Notes under the pieces: model-generated
What the model saw: the letters and a program-made list of their open reading frames with translations, nothing else
Told to the model about the DNA's origin: nothing
The model's database searches: none
Position numbers and translations under genes: made by a program
Shown: one piece after another, positions 1 through 8,783 of the stretch
Position numbering within the stretch: position 1 is the stretch's first letter
Layout: every line of letters starts with the position of its first letter
From: Eubacteriaceae bacterium
GTDB lineage: Bacteria; Bacillota; Clostridia; Eubacteriales; Eubacteriaceae
Length of the DNA: 46,291 nt
NCBI GenBank assembly: GCA_017405085.1
Contig: JAFRBB010000021.1
Location: 1 to 46,291 of the forward strand
Direction: 5' to 3'

Positions 1-14
1 AAAAAGCTAAAATT

Positions 15-134
15 GACGTCGTGACGATAGCAAAGAGGCCACACCTGTTCCCATCCCGAACACAGAAGTTAAGCTCTTTAGCGTCGAAAGTACTTGGCGG
101 GTGACTGCCTGGGAGGATAGAACGTTGCGGCGTC
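15..134 (+). rRNA. rrf: 5S ribosomal RNA
   Basis: A complete 5S rRNA of about 120 nt. Its two ends pair as helix I: GACGTCGTGACG at 15-26 pairs along its whole length with CGTTGCGGCGTC at 123-134. The internal signature around CCATCCCGAACACAGAAG (about 52-69) is the conserved loop region of bacterial 5S. A run of eight T follows directly (134-141) and probably ends the operon. The 23S and 16S genes would lie to the left, outside the window. Confidence 0.95.
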
Positions 135-316
135 TTTTTTTTATTCACATAGTCTCAGACACATGACTGCTTAGTTGATAAATAAAATCTTTTTACGGTA
201 ACACATAATGATCAACCAAAAGAGATCTGTTTTAGTGATATGATTAAATGGATGAGTCATCAAGGGAATGACTGAAGCCTGTACGTTTGTTTTTTATGAA
301 GAAAACCGATGAGACC

Positions 317-345
317 TTTTCAAAAACGGCGCTTTTCGTTATAAT
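317..345 (+). promoter_or_regulatory. Predicted promoter of the 5'-nucleotidase gene
   Basis: A perfect -10 box TATAAT (340-345) sits 17 bp after TTTTCA (317-322), a weak -35. It is about 80 bp upstream of the start codon. Apart from this the 135-426 gap shows no gene or other clear structure. Confidence 0.5.
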
Positions 346-426
346 ATAAAGATAAGTTATTTTCTTATTACTTTCATGTCTAATGTCGATTAGATACAAT
401 AGATCACTAGAAAAAAGGGGGAAGTG

Positions 427-2388
427 ATGAAAAAACGAACATCGAAACTGATCAAGCCTTTCGTGATGATTGCGGCGACGGCCGCGGTTCTTTTCGGCGC
501 GGTCACACCGGCTTTGGCTCAGGAGAACAAAAACACAACCAATAGCGGAAAAACCCTTCGTATTTTGTTCACGCAGGATTTGCATTCCAACGAATTACCT
601 TTTCAAGTTAGAGATGACCAAGGCAACAACAAAACCGTCGGCGGATATGCAAGACTCAAAACCGCCATTGACGACAACAAATCCGACACCATGGTTGTCG
701 TTGACGGTGGAGATTATTCCCACGGTTCACTATTTAACGCGATTTTTAAATCAAAAGGATCGGATCTTGCTTTACTCGGCAAGATGGGCTTTGACGCGAC
801 TACCCTCGGCAATCATGAATTTGACGACGGGCTGAAAAGTCTGGCGGCCTCCATCGAGGCTTCCGCTGCCGGACAGAAACTGCCGGTGATTGTCTCATCC
901 AATATTCAATATGGTGAGAGCGAAGACTCAAAAGCGTTAAAAGCCGTGATGGAAAAACACGGTACCAATATCCAGATTCTTGAAAAGAACGGCGTTAAAA
1001 TCGGTTTGTTCGGTTTGATGGGAAAACAAGCGTCAAGCAGTGTGATTGACGGCGGCGATGTCACCTTTGCCGATCAAACGGAAATCGCGCGTCAGTGCGT
1101 TTCGGCTTTGAAAGATCAAGGCGTGGACGTCATCATTTGTCTTTCCCATTGCGGCACATCATCCGACAAATCCAAATCCGAGGATGAACAGTTGGCCGAG
1201 CAGGTTGAAGGCATCAATGTCATCATTAGTTCTCACACGCACCGCCCGCTGAAGGAGGCCATTATCGGTGCCAACAATACGGTGATTGTTTCCACCGGAT
1301 GCTACGGTGAATACTTGGGGCTTTTGGATTATCAGATTGATAAAAAGAGCGTTAAGGAAACGAAGCTTATCCCCGTTGACGATAAGCTGAAAGAAAACGA
1401 AGCGATCAAATCTCAAATCACCGCCTATGAAAAAAACGTGCAGGATGAATATCTCGACCTTTATGGGGTGAAATTTAACGACATTGTCGCGCGGAGCAAT
1501 AAAAATTTTGAAACCCGGGATCAAATGGTTGGCACGTATCACAATTCGGATCTTGGGGCTTTCGTCACCGATGCTTTCAGAGAAGTCGTCGGCAAGGACG
1601 TGAAAGACGAAAACAAACCCATCGGATGGATGATATCGGGATGTATTCGCGATACGATTTATAAAGGAGACATTTCTCTTTACAACACCTACGGCATGCT
1701 CAGCATCGGCAGCGGCGCCGACGGTACGGCGGGTTCTTCGATAATCAAAACATATTTGAAGGGCTCTGACATCCGTAAATTGGTTGAAGCGGATCTGGTC
1801 GCCGGCCCAATTCTTCCGGTAGGACAATTTATGTTTTCGGGAATCCGGTATCAATATGATATGTACAGGCTGCCGTTAAACCGGGCAACGGTTGTTGAAG
1901 TTGAAAACAACGACGGCGGTTATGAACCCTTGGATAACAATAAAATGTATCCGATTGTTACCACGCGTTATTCCCTTAAACTGTTTGAGTCCTTCACTAA
2001 AAATCTCAAATGGTTAATCAGTTTAAACTATATGGACAAAAACGGCACATCATTTAATACCGTTGATGACGGGGTTGTTCATGACCAAACGGGAAAAGAA
2101 GTCAAGGATTGGGAAGCGCTGATGGTTTATATGAAGAGCTTTAGCTCCGATAATTCCGGACACCCGGTGATTCCGGCTTCATATAATACGGTTAAAGAGG
2201 TGAAGAAACAATCGACCGGCGGTATCAGCACATATTTTACCAATCCCTCGGTTTACGGTTTAATCGAATATGCCGGCATCGGAACGTTGGGCCTTCTGCT
2301 GATATTCATCATCTATCGTATTGCGACCCACGGAAAACGAAAAGAAAAACGTACCAATCGTTCGAATAATAGACGCGGAAAATTTTAA
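427..2388 (+). CDS. Secreted, membrane-anchored 5'-nucleotidase / metallophosphoesterase
   Basis: This 653-residue protein belongs to the UshA/5'-nucleotidase family, which removes phosphate from extracellular nucleotides. It opens with a signal peptide (KKR, hydrophobic stretch, then PALAQ). The metallophosphatase domain shows DLHS (usual D-x-H), GGDYSHGS, GNHEFDDG, the histidine of LSHCG and SHTH (usual GHTH). A C-terminal nucleotidase domain follows, with KGDISLYN as the usual GDI substrate-binding motif. A single membrane helix near the C-terminus is followed by a basic tail, so the enzyme is probably held on the outer face of the membrane. ATG at 427 is preferred over GTG at 424 because the G-rich ribosome site (416-422) is then better spaced. 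The gene stands alone and ends in a terminator shared with the convergent symporter gene. Substrate preference cannot be read from the sequence. Confidence 0.88.
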   Translation: MKKRTSKLIKPFVMIAATAAVLFGAVTPALAQENKNTTNSGKTLRILFTQDLHSNELPFQVRDDQGNNKTVGGYARLKTAIDDNKSDTMVVVDGGDYSHGSLFNAIFKSKGSDLALLGKMGFDATTLGNHEFDDGLKSLAASIEASAAGQKLPVIVSSNIQYGESEDSKALKAVMEKHGTNIQILEKNGVKIGLFGLMGKQASSSVIDGGDVTFADQTEIARQCVSALKDQGVDVIICLSHCGTSSDKSKSEDEQLAEQVEGINVIISSHTHRPLKEAIIGANNTVIVSTGCYGEYLGLLDYQIDKKSVKETKLIPVDDKLKENEAIKSQITAYEKNVQDEYLDLYGVKFNDIVARSNKNFETRDQMVGTYHNSDLGAFVTDAFREVVGKDVKDENKPIGWMISGCIRDTIYKGDISLYNTYGMLSIGSGADGTAGSSIIKTYLKGSDIRKLVEADLVAGPILPVGQFMFSGIRYQYDMYRLPLNRATVVEVENNDGGYEPLDNNKMYPIVTTRYSLKLFESFTKNLKWLISLNYMDKNGTSFNTVDDGVVHDQTGKEVKDWEALMVYMKSFSSDNSGHPVIPASYNTVKEVKKQSTGGISTYFTNPSVYGLIEYAGIGTLGLLLIFIIYRIATHGKRKEKRTNRSNNRRGKF

Positions 2389-2405
2389 TCGACCCTTCCG
2401 CGGCA

Positions 2406-2440
2406 ATCAAAAAATCCGGCATGCGCCGGATTTTTGATTT
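2406..2440. terminator. Bidirectional intrinsic terminator
   Basis: ATCAAAAAATCCGGC and GCCGGATTTTTGAT form a long stem with an ATGC loop. A- and T-rich flanks let it act on both strands, ending the 5'-nucleotidase gene and the convergent symporter gene. Confidence 0.85.
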
Positions 2441-2478
2441 TTAGCGGGTTATTAAAATTCGCTTCGTTTATCAGCGGT

Positions 2479-3837
2479 TTACGCTTGCGTGTTATCCGTC
2501 GCCGAATCCATGGCGACATCGGGCTTTTGGGAATCGACGTTGGGTTTGACGCCGTTGACGTCCGCATCGTCTGATGCGTTTGTTTCATTTGTATTTTGTA
2601 AGGCCGGTTCTTTATGATCCGGCTTTTTGCTGTTATCCATTTTTTGATAAAAACGGTCGACGATGATGCCGATAGCTTGATCTCCGGTGATGTTGCAGGC
2701 AGTACCAAAACTGTCCTGGGAGAGATGAAGGGCGATGATGAGTTCGGACATGCCGTCGGTAAAGCCGAGCATCGATTTGATAATGCCGAGGGCAGCCATC
2801 ACGCCGCCGCCGGGGACACCGGGGGCCGCGACCATGGTCACGCCGAGCATGGCGATAAAAGGCATAAAGGTCGCAAAGGTCGGCTGCATGCCGGAAGCGT
2901 ACATAATCCCCATGGAGCCCAGTGTCAAGCAGATGGTATCACCGGCCAAATGAATGGTGGCGCAAAGGGGAATGACGAAATTGCGCACATCCTCGCTCAT
3001 ATTATTCGCTTTGGCAGCGTTCAGATTGACGGGAATTGTCGCCGCCGAGGATTGGGTCCCGAGAGCCGTGAGATAGGCCGGAATGATATTTTTGAGATCC
3101 TTCAAATGGTTTTCGCCACGGAAAATCGAGGCGATGATAAATTGAACGAGAATGTATCCCCATTGAAGGAGCAGGATTAAAATATAAAGCTTGGCGAACA
3201 TGAGAACGGTCGGAATCAAAGAGCCTGAAGCCGCGACTTTGCAAAATGTGCCGGCGATATAAAAGGGGATGATCGGAATGATGATGTTTTCGAGGACCAT
3301 CTCGACAATCGCGCGTAAATCATCAATGAGGCGATAGAGCGTTTGTCCGCGCTCCCCCTTCATGTTGGCGATGCCGAGTCCGACGGTGAAGGCAAACACA
3401 AGCGCCGTCATGATGCCCATAATCGGCGGCACTTCAATGGTAAACAGCGGATCAAATGAGGCGCCTTCAATGGCGCCGCCGTTAATGACGCTGATGAGCG
3501 TGGGAAGCAGCGCTGAACCGACCAAAAAGGCAATGGTTCCGGCAAGGATGGTTGAGCTGTAGGCCAAAAGCAATGTAATGCTGAAGAGTTTGTTGGCTTT
3601 TTTCTCAAGGTCCGCAAGACCGATGGTGACAAATGATAAGATTAAAAGGGGAATGATGAAATTGAGGAAGGTGGAAAAGAGATTCGTGAAGGTTTGAACA
3701 ACGGACATAAATCCCAGAAAGACCGGGGTGTCCGCGATACCAAAAACAGTGCCCAGACTTCCGATGACAATACCAGAGGCGATGCCGATTAAAAGCCGCG
3801 GTAAAAGCGGAAGCTTTCTTTTTTTTGCTGATTTCAA
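2479..3837 (-). CDS. DAACS-family sodium:dicarboxylate/amino acid symporter, TTG start
   Basis: A polytopic inner-membrane transporter of the glutamate/dicarboxylate (DAACS, GltP/DctA/SstT-like) family that imports an acidic substrate with cations. The family signatures are visible in order: the serine-rich TQSSAATIPV (normally S-S-S-A-A-T-L-P), PLCATIHLAGD, the GVPGGG re-entrant loop, and the NITGDQAIGIIVDR segment near the end. A charged, disordered C-terminal tail of about 60 residues (PDHKEPALQN onward) is longer than in typical members. The longest frame begins at 3879, but the only strong ribosome site is AAGGAGAG just before TTG at 3837-3835, so I place the start there (452 residues). 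It is transcribed away from the LysR gene at 4222, which is its likely regulator. The substrate cannot be decided; an amino acid such as serine, threonine or glutamate, or a dicarboxylate, are all possible. Confidence 0.87.
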   Translation of the reverse strand: MKSAKKRKLPLLPRLLIGIASGIVIGSLGTVFGIADTPVFLGFMSVVQTFTNLFSTFLNFIIPLLILSFVTIGLADLEKKANKLFSITLLLAYSSTILAGTIAFLVGSALLPTLISVINGGAIEGASFDPLFTIEVPPIMGIMTALVFAFTVGLGIANMKGERGQTLYRLIDDLRAIVEMVLENIIIPIIPFYIAGTFCKVAASGSLIPTVLMFAKLYILILLLQWGYILVQFIIASIFRGENHLKDLKNIIPAYLTALGTQSSAATIPVNLNAAKANNMSEDVRNFVIPLCATIHLAGDTICLTLGSMGIMYASGMQPTFATFMPFIAMLGVTMVAAPGVPGGGVMAALGIIKSMLGFTDGMSELIIALHLSQDSFGTACNITGDQAIGIIVDRFYQKMDNSKKPDHKEPALQNTNETNASDDADVNGVKPNVDSQKPDVAMDSATDNTQA

Positions 3838-4221
3838 TGTTGCTCTCCTTAAAAAGAATTTTATAGTGTTTAAAAGCATTATATCCTAAGTTTTATATCT
3901 ATACAATCGACAAACAAAAAGAAGACAAAAAAATGTACGAATTTTAATACAATATTTCGCTTTGATCATTCTAAAAATTAACCCGAATCAAACGCTTTAG
4001 TCTCTTGCCAAGAAGAGAGTGTATTGATAAAACTATAAGCAAAAGCTTTTAGTAAACTTTCGAAGCGGTATTATGACAAAAAACGAACAAAGCATTAGCG
4101 TTTGTGTCGCGTACTGAATTGAGTGACGGCGAAAAACAGCAATGAGAAAATGGCGCTTGATCGTGAGATGATCTCCAGGGCGACAGATGAATCGCCCGAT
4201 TTCAAAAAGGGAGGATAGCCA
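3838..4221. promoter_or_regulatory. Divergent control region between symporter and LysR genes
   Basis: This 384-bp AT-rich gap separates two divergent genes. A plausible plus-strand promoter for the LysR gene is TTGCCA (4005-4010), 17 bp, TAAAAC (4028-4033). LysR proteins normally bind such gaps and control both sides, but I could not single out one convincing T-N11-A site. Confidence 0.45.
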
Positions 4222-5097
4222 TTGGAAATCAGACAAATTCAATATTTTATGCAACTTTTCCAAGATAAAAATATGACCCGCGCCAGCAAGATGCTGTTTA
4301 TTTCCCAACAGGGTCTCAGCAAATCCATTCATGCCCTGGAAACGGAAATCGGATTCCCCTTGTTTAACCGCACTCCCGGTGGCGTGGAGCCGACGGCCCG
4401 GGCGATTGCCCTCTATGAGCACTTTGCCAAGGTAAATGAAGCTTTCCGCGAGCTAAACCGCGCTGTGTCCCGGGAGGCCAATCGAAAAAAATTATCGGTG
4501 ACAGTGCCGCCGATCGTCGCCTTTTCGGACAATGTGCATCATTTGAGCCGATATAAGCAAAAATATCCCGAGGTGGAGGTGGAATACAAAGTTCTCGATA
4601 ACGACATTATCATCGAGCGCATGTTAAGCGGCAGATACGAAGCGGCGTATCTTGGGGCCGCGCCTCCCGAGACCCTCACTGTGCATCGGAAGATCTCTAT
4701 AAGCGATTTTTGCGCGGTGGTCTCCCGGGAACATCCCCTCGCCGGAGAAAAAAGCATTACACCGGAAACCCTTGCCCGATATCCGCTGACAGTGATTGAT
4801 ATTTTCAATGATTACAATCAATATTTTATCAGGCGGTTAAAGATTTCCGCCGGACACATCAGCAAAGTGAATATTTTGGAATTTCCCGATTATATTTGTC
4901 TGAGCGGCAGTGTCGGTGTGTCGATCCAATCCGTGTTCAAAAGATTAAAAACCGAAGATGTTGTGAGCATTCCGGTTATTTTTAAAGCGGAGGATCACGT
5001 TTGTATCGAAGTGTCCCTGGTGACGGCAAAGGGAGCGACGCTTTCACCGGAGGTTGAGGCCTTTATACACAATGAGATTGATCCGGACAATCTATGA
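4222..5097 (+). CDS. LysR-family transcriptional regulator
   Basis: A 291-residue LysR-type regulator. The N-terminal winged helix-turn-helix is typical: IRQIQYFMQL, then MTRASKMLFISQQGLSKSI, then LETEIGFPLFNR. The remaining two thirds form the periplasmic-binding-protein-like effector domain. Translation starts at TTG 4222, set by the ribosome site AAGGGAGGA at 4207-4215. The divergent arrangement with the symporter suggests that it senses that transporter's substrate and regulates the symporter, its own gene, or both. This is inferred from position only. The membrane protein gene at 5299, 200 bp downstream on the same strand, is a second possible target. Confidence 0.9.
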   Translation: MEIRQIQYFMQLFQDKNMTRASKMLFISQQGLSKSIHALETEIGFPLFNRTPGGVEPTARAIALYEHFAKVNEAFRELNRAVSREANRKKLSVTVPPIVAFSDNVHHLSRYKQKYPEVEVEYKVLDNDIIIERMLSGRYEAAYLGAAPPETLTVHRKISISDFCAVVSREHPLAGEKSITPETLARYPLTVIDIFNDYNQYFIRRLKISAGHISKVNILEFPDYICLSGSVGVSIQSVFKRLKTEDVVSIPVIFKAEDHVCIEVSLVTAKGATLSPEVEAFIHNEIDPDNL

Positions 5098-5175
5098 ATG
5101 ATGTTCAATCTTAATAATGACTGAAACCGCGGTCACAGTTTATATGAAATGTAAATAAACTTTGTCACAATGTAA

Positions 5176-5243
5176 CACAACTTAAGGTTGTGGTGCGTTG
5201 TAAAAGAATCTGTTTTACGATTTCATCCATGCTGGTTTAAAAT
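5176..5243 (+). promoter_or_regulatory. Inverted repeats and promoter upstream of the 5299 membrane protein
   Basis: CACAAC-TTAAG-GTTGTG (5176-5192) is a perfect inverted repeat. GTAAAA (5200-5205) and TTTTAC (5213-5218) form a second one that overlaps a possible -35 box TTTACG (5214-5219). TAAAAT at 5238-5243 would be the -10, with an 18-bp spacer. The layout suggests operator sites beside and on a promoter; which protein binds is unknown. Confidence 0.4.
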
Positions 5244-5298
5244 AAGCTTATCAACAGACATCGCCTTTTTTATTTCATTTTAGAGGAGGTATTATTTT

Positions 5299-6213
5299 AT
5301 GAATCTTTGGTCTATTATTGCTTCATTTGGTGGCGGCGCATTTGCGGCTGCTATCGGTGGTGTCCCGGCCTTTATCCTTACTGGGGTATTCTCAATTGTC
5401 GGTGCTGTTGCCGGAATGTGCGGCGCGACAGACGCTTCCGCTGTTTTGGTTAACCACCTCGCATTCGGTTCCTTCTTCGGCCCCCACATTTCTTTCGCCG
5501 GCGCTGTTGCTGCAGCTGCTTACGCAAAGAAAAAAGGCTACATGGAAAACGGTGCTGATATCGTTACCGCTTTAGCCGGATTAAACAAATTCGACGTCTT
5601 ACTCGTCGGTGGTGCTTTCGGTGTTCTCGGCTGCTTATTCAAAGGTCTTGTTGTTGATAATCTCTTTGCCGGAACCCTTTCTCCCCGCCTCGTCACAGAC
5701 GGCCCCGGATTCACCGTTTTCGTATCCGCTATCGTTGCTCGTCTCGCATTCGGCGGTAAACTCCGCACAAGCGATAAATTCATCAGCTCTGGTGATGTTC
5801 TCTACAACACCATCGTGATCGGTATCACCTATAGTTTGGTTGTTGCCGGTGTCTATCTCGGTGTTGTTGAAGGCGCAGGACTTGATCCTTCTGTTTTCGC
5901 AGGTCTCTATCATGTCCTCATCTTCGGTACCGCTGCTATCGGCCTCACATTTGCCGTTGCCGGTCAACCGTTCTTCGGATGCCACCACATTGTGATTATT
6001 GCTGCTGAAGCTACCGTTCAGAGCTATGCGACCACACACAACGCATTCTTGGCTCTGATCATCGGTGTTGTCTTCGGTACACTCGCTGCGATCATCGGTG
6101 ATGTTGAAGGTAACATGATCAACTGCGGTACTGATTCTCATATCGATAATCCTGCCACAGCCATCTTTATCATGACTTTCCTCGTCAACGCTTTCTTCCC
6201 GGCAGTTGCTTAA
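5299..6213 (+). CDS. Unrecognised polytopic membrane protein, probably highly expressed
   Basis: I do not recognise this 304-residue protein with certainty. It is almost wholly hydrophobic and rich in Gly and Ala, with roughly eight predicted membrane helices and no extramembrane domain, so a permease or channel is likely. Polar or unusual spots inside the hydrophobic run are FFGCHHIVIIAAE (about 232-244) and GNMINCGTDSHIDNP (about 274-288), which could line a substrate path. The ribosome site AGAGGAGGT (5282-5290) is very strong. Codon choice is heavily biased to ATC, CTC, TTC, GGT and GCT, more so than in its neighbours and like the fucO gene at 28921, which usually marks abundant proteins. 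It has its own promoter region and terminator, so it is a single-gene unit. No function is proposed. Confidence 0.85.
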   Translation: MNLWSIIASFGGGAFAAAIGGVPAFILTGVFSIVGAVAGMCGATDASAVLVNHLAFGSFFGPHISFAGAVAAAAYAKKKGYMENGADIVTALAGLNKFDVLLVGGAFGVLGCLFKGLVVDNLFAGTLSPRLVTDGPGFTVFVSAIVARLAFGGKLRTSDKFISSGDVLYNTIVIGITYSLVVAGVYLGVVEGAGLDPSVFAGLYHVLIFGTAAIGLTFAVAGQPFFGCHHIVIIAAEATVQSYATTHNAFLALIIGVVFGTLAAIIGDVEGNMINCGTDSHIDNPATAIFIMTFLVNAFFPAVA

Positions 6214-6266
6214 TTTAAAAACATTTAACCACTAAAAAATAAAAAAGCGATCGTCTAGATAAAGAG

Positions 6267-6292
6267 AGTCCGCCAATCGGCGGACTTTTTTT
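6267..6292 (+). terminator. Intrinsic terminator after the 5299 membrane protein
   Basis: AGTCCGCC-AATC-GGCGGACT followed by seven T: an 8-bp GC-rich stem 53 bp beyond the stop codon. Confidence 0.85.
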
Positions 6293-6603
6293 AGTATAAA
6301 ACATCGTTATGCGGTGAGATTGGATAAACATATAAGCAATGATGAAACTGTCGGAGAAATCTTTCGTTGTTGAAAGCATATGATCAACGCAGAAGCGTTT
6401 GCCGATCAAAAAACATCTTACGACTATTTTTCGAAAGGACCTATTTTCTAACGGGGATTGATAGATTGGCTTTATAAGAGTAATTCTGATGATATGCTTT
6501 CGGTGTTAAAGGGTTATTCTTTTCGGATAGGAACTATGTTATAATAATTTAAATAATATCGTTCATCGACTGTGATGGCAGCTTAAAAGGGAAATAAACA
6601 ATC
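6293..6603. other. Gap upstream of the potassium channel gene
   Basis: The gap holds no gene. Near its right end lies an extended -10 promoter element, TG-T-TATAAT (6537-6545), about 60 bp before the channel gene. Nothing else stands out. Confidence 0.5.
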
Positions 6604-7557
6604 ATGGAATACCAAGCATTAAAAAAACGCGTCTTTTCAATGCTTCAAATCGGAAATCGAAGCGATATACCGAGCAGACTTTTTGACATCGGTATTGCCG
6701 CGACAATTATCATCAACATCACCGTTATGATCATGCTCACCTTCAGTGAGTTTAATCCCTGGATGCCGATATTAAAAAATATTGAATTCATCACAATTAT
6801 TATTTTTTGCATTGAGTATGCGCTGCGCATTTGGACGGCGGAATTTTTGTTTCCCGATGTGTCTCCCGCCCGCGCGAAGTGGTTGTTTATCCGATCTTTT
6901 GACGGCATTATTGAGCTTTTAACGATCCTGCCTTTTTTCTTTTTGTCGGGATTTGTGGCTTTTCGAATGCTCCGGGTGGTGCGTATTTTTCATCTGTTCC
7001 GGATTAACGCCCAATACGACAGCTTCAATGTCATCAAGACGGTTTTATATGAAAAGCGCAATCAGATTTTCTCATCGGTGTTTATCATCCTCATTCTGGT
7101 GCTTGCTTCGTCGCTTTTTATGTATCATGCCGAGCATGACGCCCAGCCAAACGTTTTTCGAAACGCCTTTTCCGCCATTTGGTGGAGCGTCTCGACGCTG
7201 CTCACCGTCGGATACGGAGATATTTATCCGGTGACGCCCATCGGCAAGGCGATGGCGATTGTCATCGCGTTTCTCGGTGTCGGCGCCGTGGCACTGCCCA
7301 CCGGTATTATTTCCGCTGGCTTTGTGGAACAGTACGCGGCAATGGCCGGCAAAACCGATGATCAGGAAATTCATCTGCATACGATGGTTGTGGACATCGA
7401 CAGCAATTGGATCGGTAAAACCATTCACGATATCGAAGATGAATCCGGTGCGATTATTGTCGTGGTCCGCCGCGACGGCAAGCGCATTTTGCCGGATAGC
7501 GATTATCATGTTAAAATGGGCGACGTGCTGGCAGTTTCCCGCCTTGAAGATGAATAA
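6604..7557 (+). CDS. Kv-type voltage-gated potassium channel with a TrkA-C domain
   Basis: A 317-residue six-helix ion channel. Helices S1-S3 fill residues 25-115. S4 at 120-135 carries spaced arginines (FRMLRVVRIFHLFRI), the voltage-sensor pattern. The pore loop contains the potassium selectivity filter TVGYGD (201-206), and S6 follows. The C-terminal 60 residues (HLHTMVVDIDSNWIGKTI onward, ending in GDVLAVSRLEDE) fit a TrkA-C/RCK-C ligand-binding domain. The Rossmann-type TrkA-N domain that often precedes it is absent. The gene is monocistronic, with an extended -10 promoter upstream and a strong terminator downstream. The ClC-type gene at 15108 carries the same kind of tail domain. Confidence 0.9.
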   Translation: MEYQALKKRVFSMLQIGNRSDIPSRLFDIGIAATIIINITVMIMLTFSEFNPWMPILKNIEFITIIIFCIEYALRIWTAEFLFPDVSPARAKWLFIRSFDGIIELLTILPFFFLSGFVAFRMLRVVRIFHLFRINAQYDSFNVIKTVLYEKRNQIFSSVFIILILVLASSLFMYHAEHDAQPNVFRNAFSAIWWSVSTLLTVGYGDIYPVTPIGKAMAIVIAFLGVGAVALPTGIISAGFVEQYAAMAGKTDDQEIHLHTMVVDIDSNWIGKTIHDIEDESGAIIVVVRRDGKRILPDSDYHVKMGDVLAVSRLEDE

Positions 7558-7641
7558 ACGCCAGGGTAATTCGCGCGACATGACGCTTATGTTTAAACCC
7601 GATCAATTGCGCTCAGACCGTGGGTTCTGTTCCGGACAAAC

Positions 7642-7687
7642 AAAAAATCCCCGAATATGCTTTTCGCGTATTTTGGGGATTTTTTTA
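7642..7687. terminator. Bidirectional terminator between channel gene and cobT
   Basis: AAAAAATCCCCGAATATGC pairs with GCGTATTTTGGGGATTTTTT around a short loop. It serves the channel gene on the plus strand and cobT on the minus strand. Confidence 0.87.
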
Positions 7688-7701
7688 ATTTCTGAAATGA
7701 T

Positions 7702-8778
7702 TTAAGCATTCGCGTTGGTGACTTCCGCTTCTTCAAAGGTGAGCATGTCATTCATGATTCTAGCGGAGCATTCGCAAATGTGCATGGCAACAGCGGCACC
7801 GGTGCCTTCACCCAGACGGAAGCCCAAATCAAGCAGCGGTTTCATATCCAAGGTTTTCCACATGAGTGCGTGACCCGGTTCTTCTGATTTGTGAGAGGCA
7901 ATCATGTAGTCCGCGGCTTCAGGGCAGATGCCTTTGGCGATTAAAGCGCCGGCGGTGGAGATAAAGCCGTCGACGACAACCGGGGTTTTGTTGGCCGCGG
8001 CGCCCAAAATGGTACCGGCGATGCCGGCGATGTCATAGCCGCCGACTTTGGAGAGGACGTCAATGGCGTCGTTGGGATCCGGCTTGTTGAGATTGATGGC
8101 GTCTTGGATGACCTGAATTTTATTGCGAAGTCCTTCGTCATCCACGCCGGTGCCGCGGCCGGTGATGTCGGTGACGGGATAGCCGCCCATGACGGCGACA
8201 ACGGCAGAGGCCGGTGTGGTGTTGCCGATACCGAGTTCTCCGGTTCCGAGCATTTTCACGCCTTCTTCATTGATGGCTTTGTCGGCCAGGTCAATGCCGG
8301 CTTCGATGGCTGCGATGGCCTGTTCCCGGGTCATGGCCGGACCTTTGCGCATGTTTTCGCTGCAATGGGTGATTTTGTGATCGATGATGACGCCTTTTTC
8401 CGCAAGCTCAGGGAAATCTTCTTTGACAGCCATGTCTACCAGACGAACCTGAACCCCCGCGGCGCGGCCGAGGACATTGACACCGGCACCGCCCAAGGCG
8501 ATGTTTTTCATCATTTCAACGGTCACTTCCTGAGGGAAGGCCGACACGCCTTCATCGGCAACTCCGTGATCGGCAGCCATGGTGAAGATCATTTTCTTTG
8601 AGACGTCGATATCGACGGTGCGCTGCATGCCGGCGATTTTAACGCCCAGGCGGCATACATCACCAAGGGCCCAGGGCGGCATAGCCAGCGCTTCAACGTG
8701 TTTTGCGGCTTTTTCTTCCCACTCTGTGGATTTGGGTTCAATGCGTTTGACGGTTTCTTCAAGGGTTAATTTGGACAT
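7702..8778 (-). CDS. cobT: Nicotinate-nucleotide:dimethylbenzimidazole phosphoribosyltransferase
   Basis: CobT moves the phosphoribosyl group of nicotinate mononucleotide onto 5,6-dimethylbenzimidazole or a related base, making the alpha-ribazole phosphate used for the lower nucleotide loop of cobalamin. The 358-residue protein matches the family over its full length: MAADHGVADEGVSAFPQEVT near the N-terminus, GELGIGNTTPASAV in the middle, GRGTGVDD, and LGEGTGAAVA near the end with the likely catalytic glutamate. I start at 8778, where AGAGAGG is correctly spaced; an upstream ATG at 8802 would overlap the hydrolase gene. Only 5 bp separate it from that gene, so the two are cotranscribed. The transcript begins at a cobalamin riboswitch, which fits a role in cobalamin assembly. 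No other cob or cbi gene is in the window. Confidence 0.95.
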   Translation of the reverse strand: MSKLTLEETVKRIEPKSTEWEEKAAKHVEALAMPPWALGDVCRLGVKIAGMQRTVDIDVSKKMIFTMAADHGVADEGVSAFPQEVTVEMMKNIALGGAGVNVLGRAAGVQVRLVDMAVKEDFPELAEKGVIIDHKITHCSENMRKGPAMTREQAIAAIEAGIDLADKAINEEGVKMLGTGELGIGNTTPASAVVAVMGGYPVTDITGRGTGVDDEGLRNKIQVIQDAINLNKPDPNDAIDVLSKVGGYDIAGIAGTILGAAANKTPVVVDGFISTAGALIAKGICPEAADYMIASHKSEEPGHALMWKTLDMKPLLDLGFRLGEGTGAAVAMHICECSARIMNDMLTFEEAEVTNANA

Positions 8779-8783
8779 GATGA

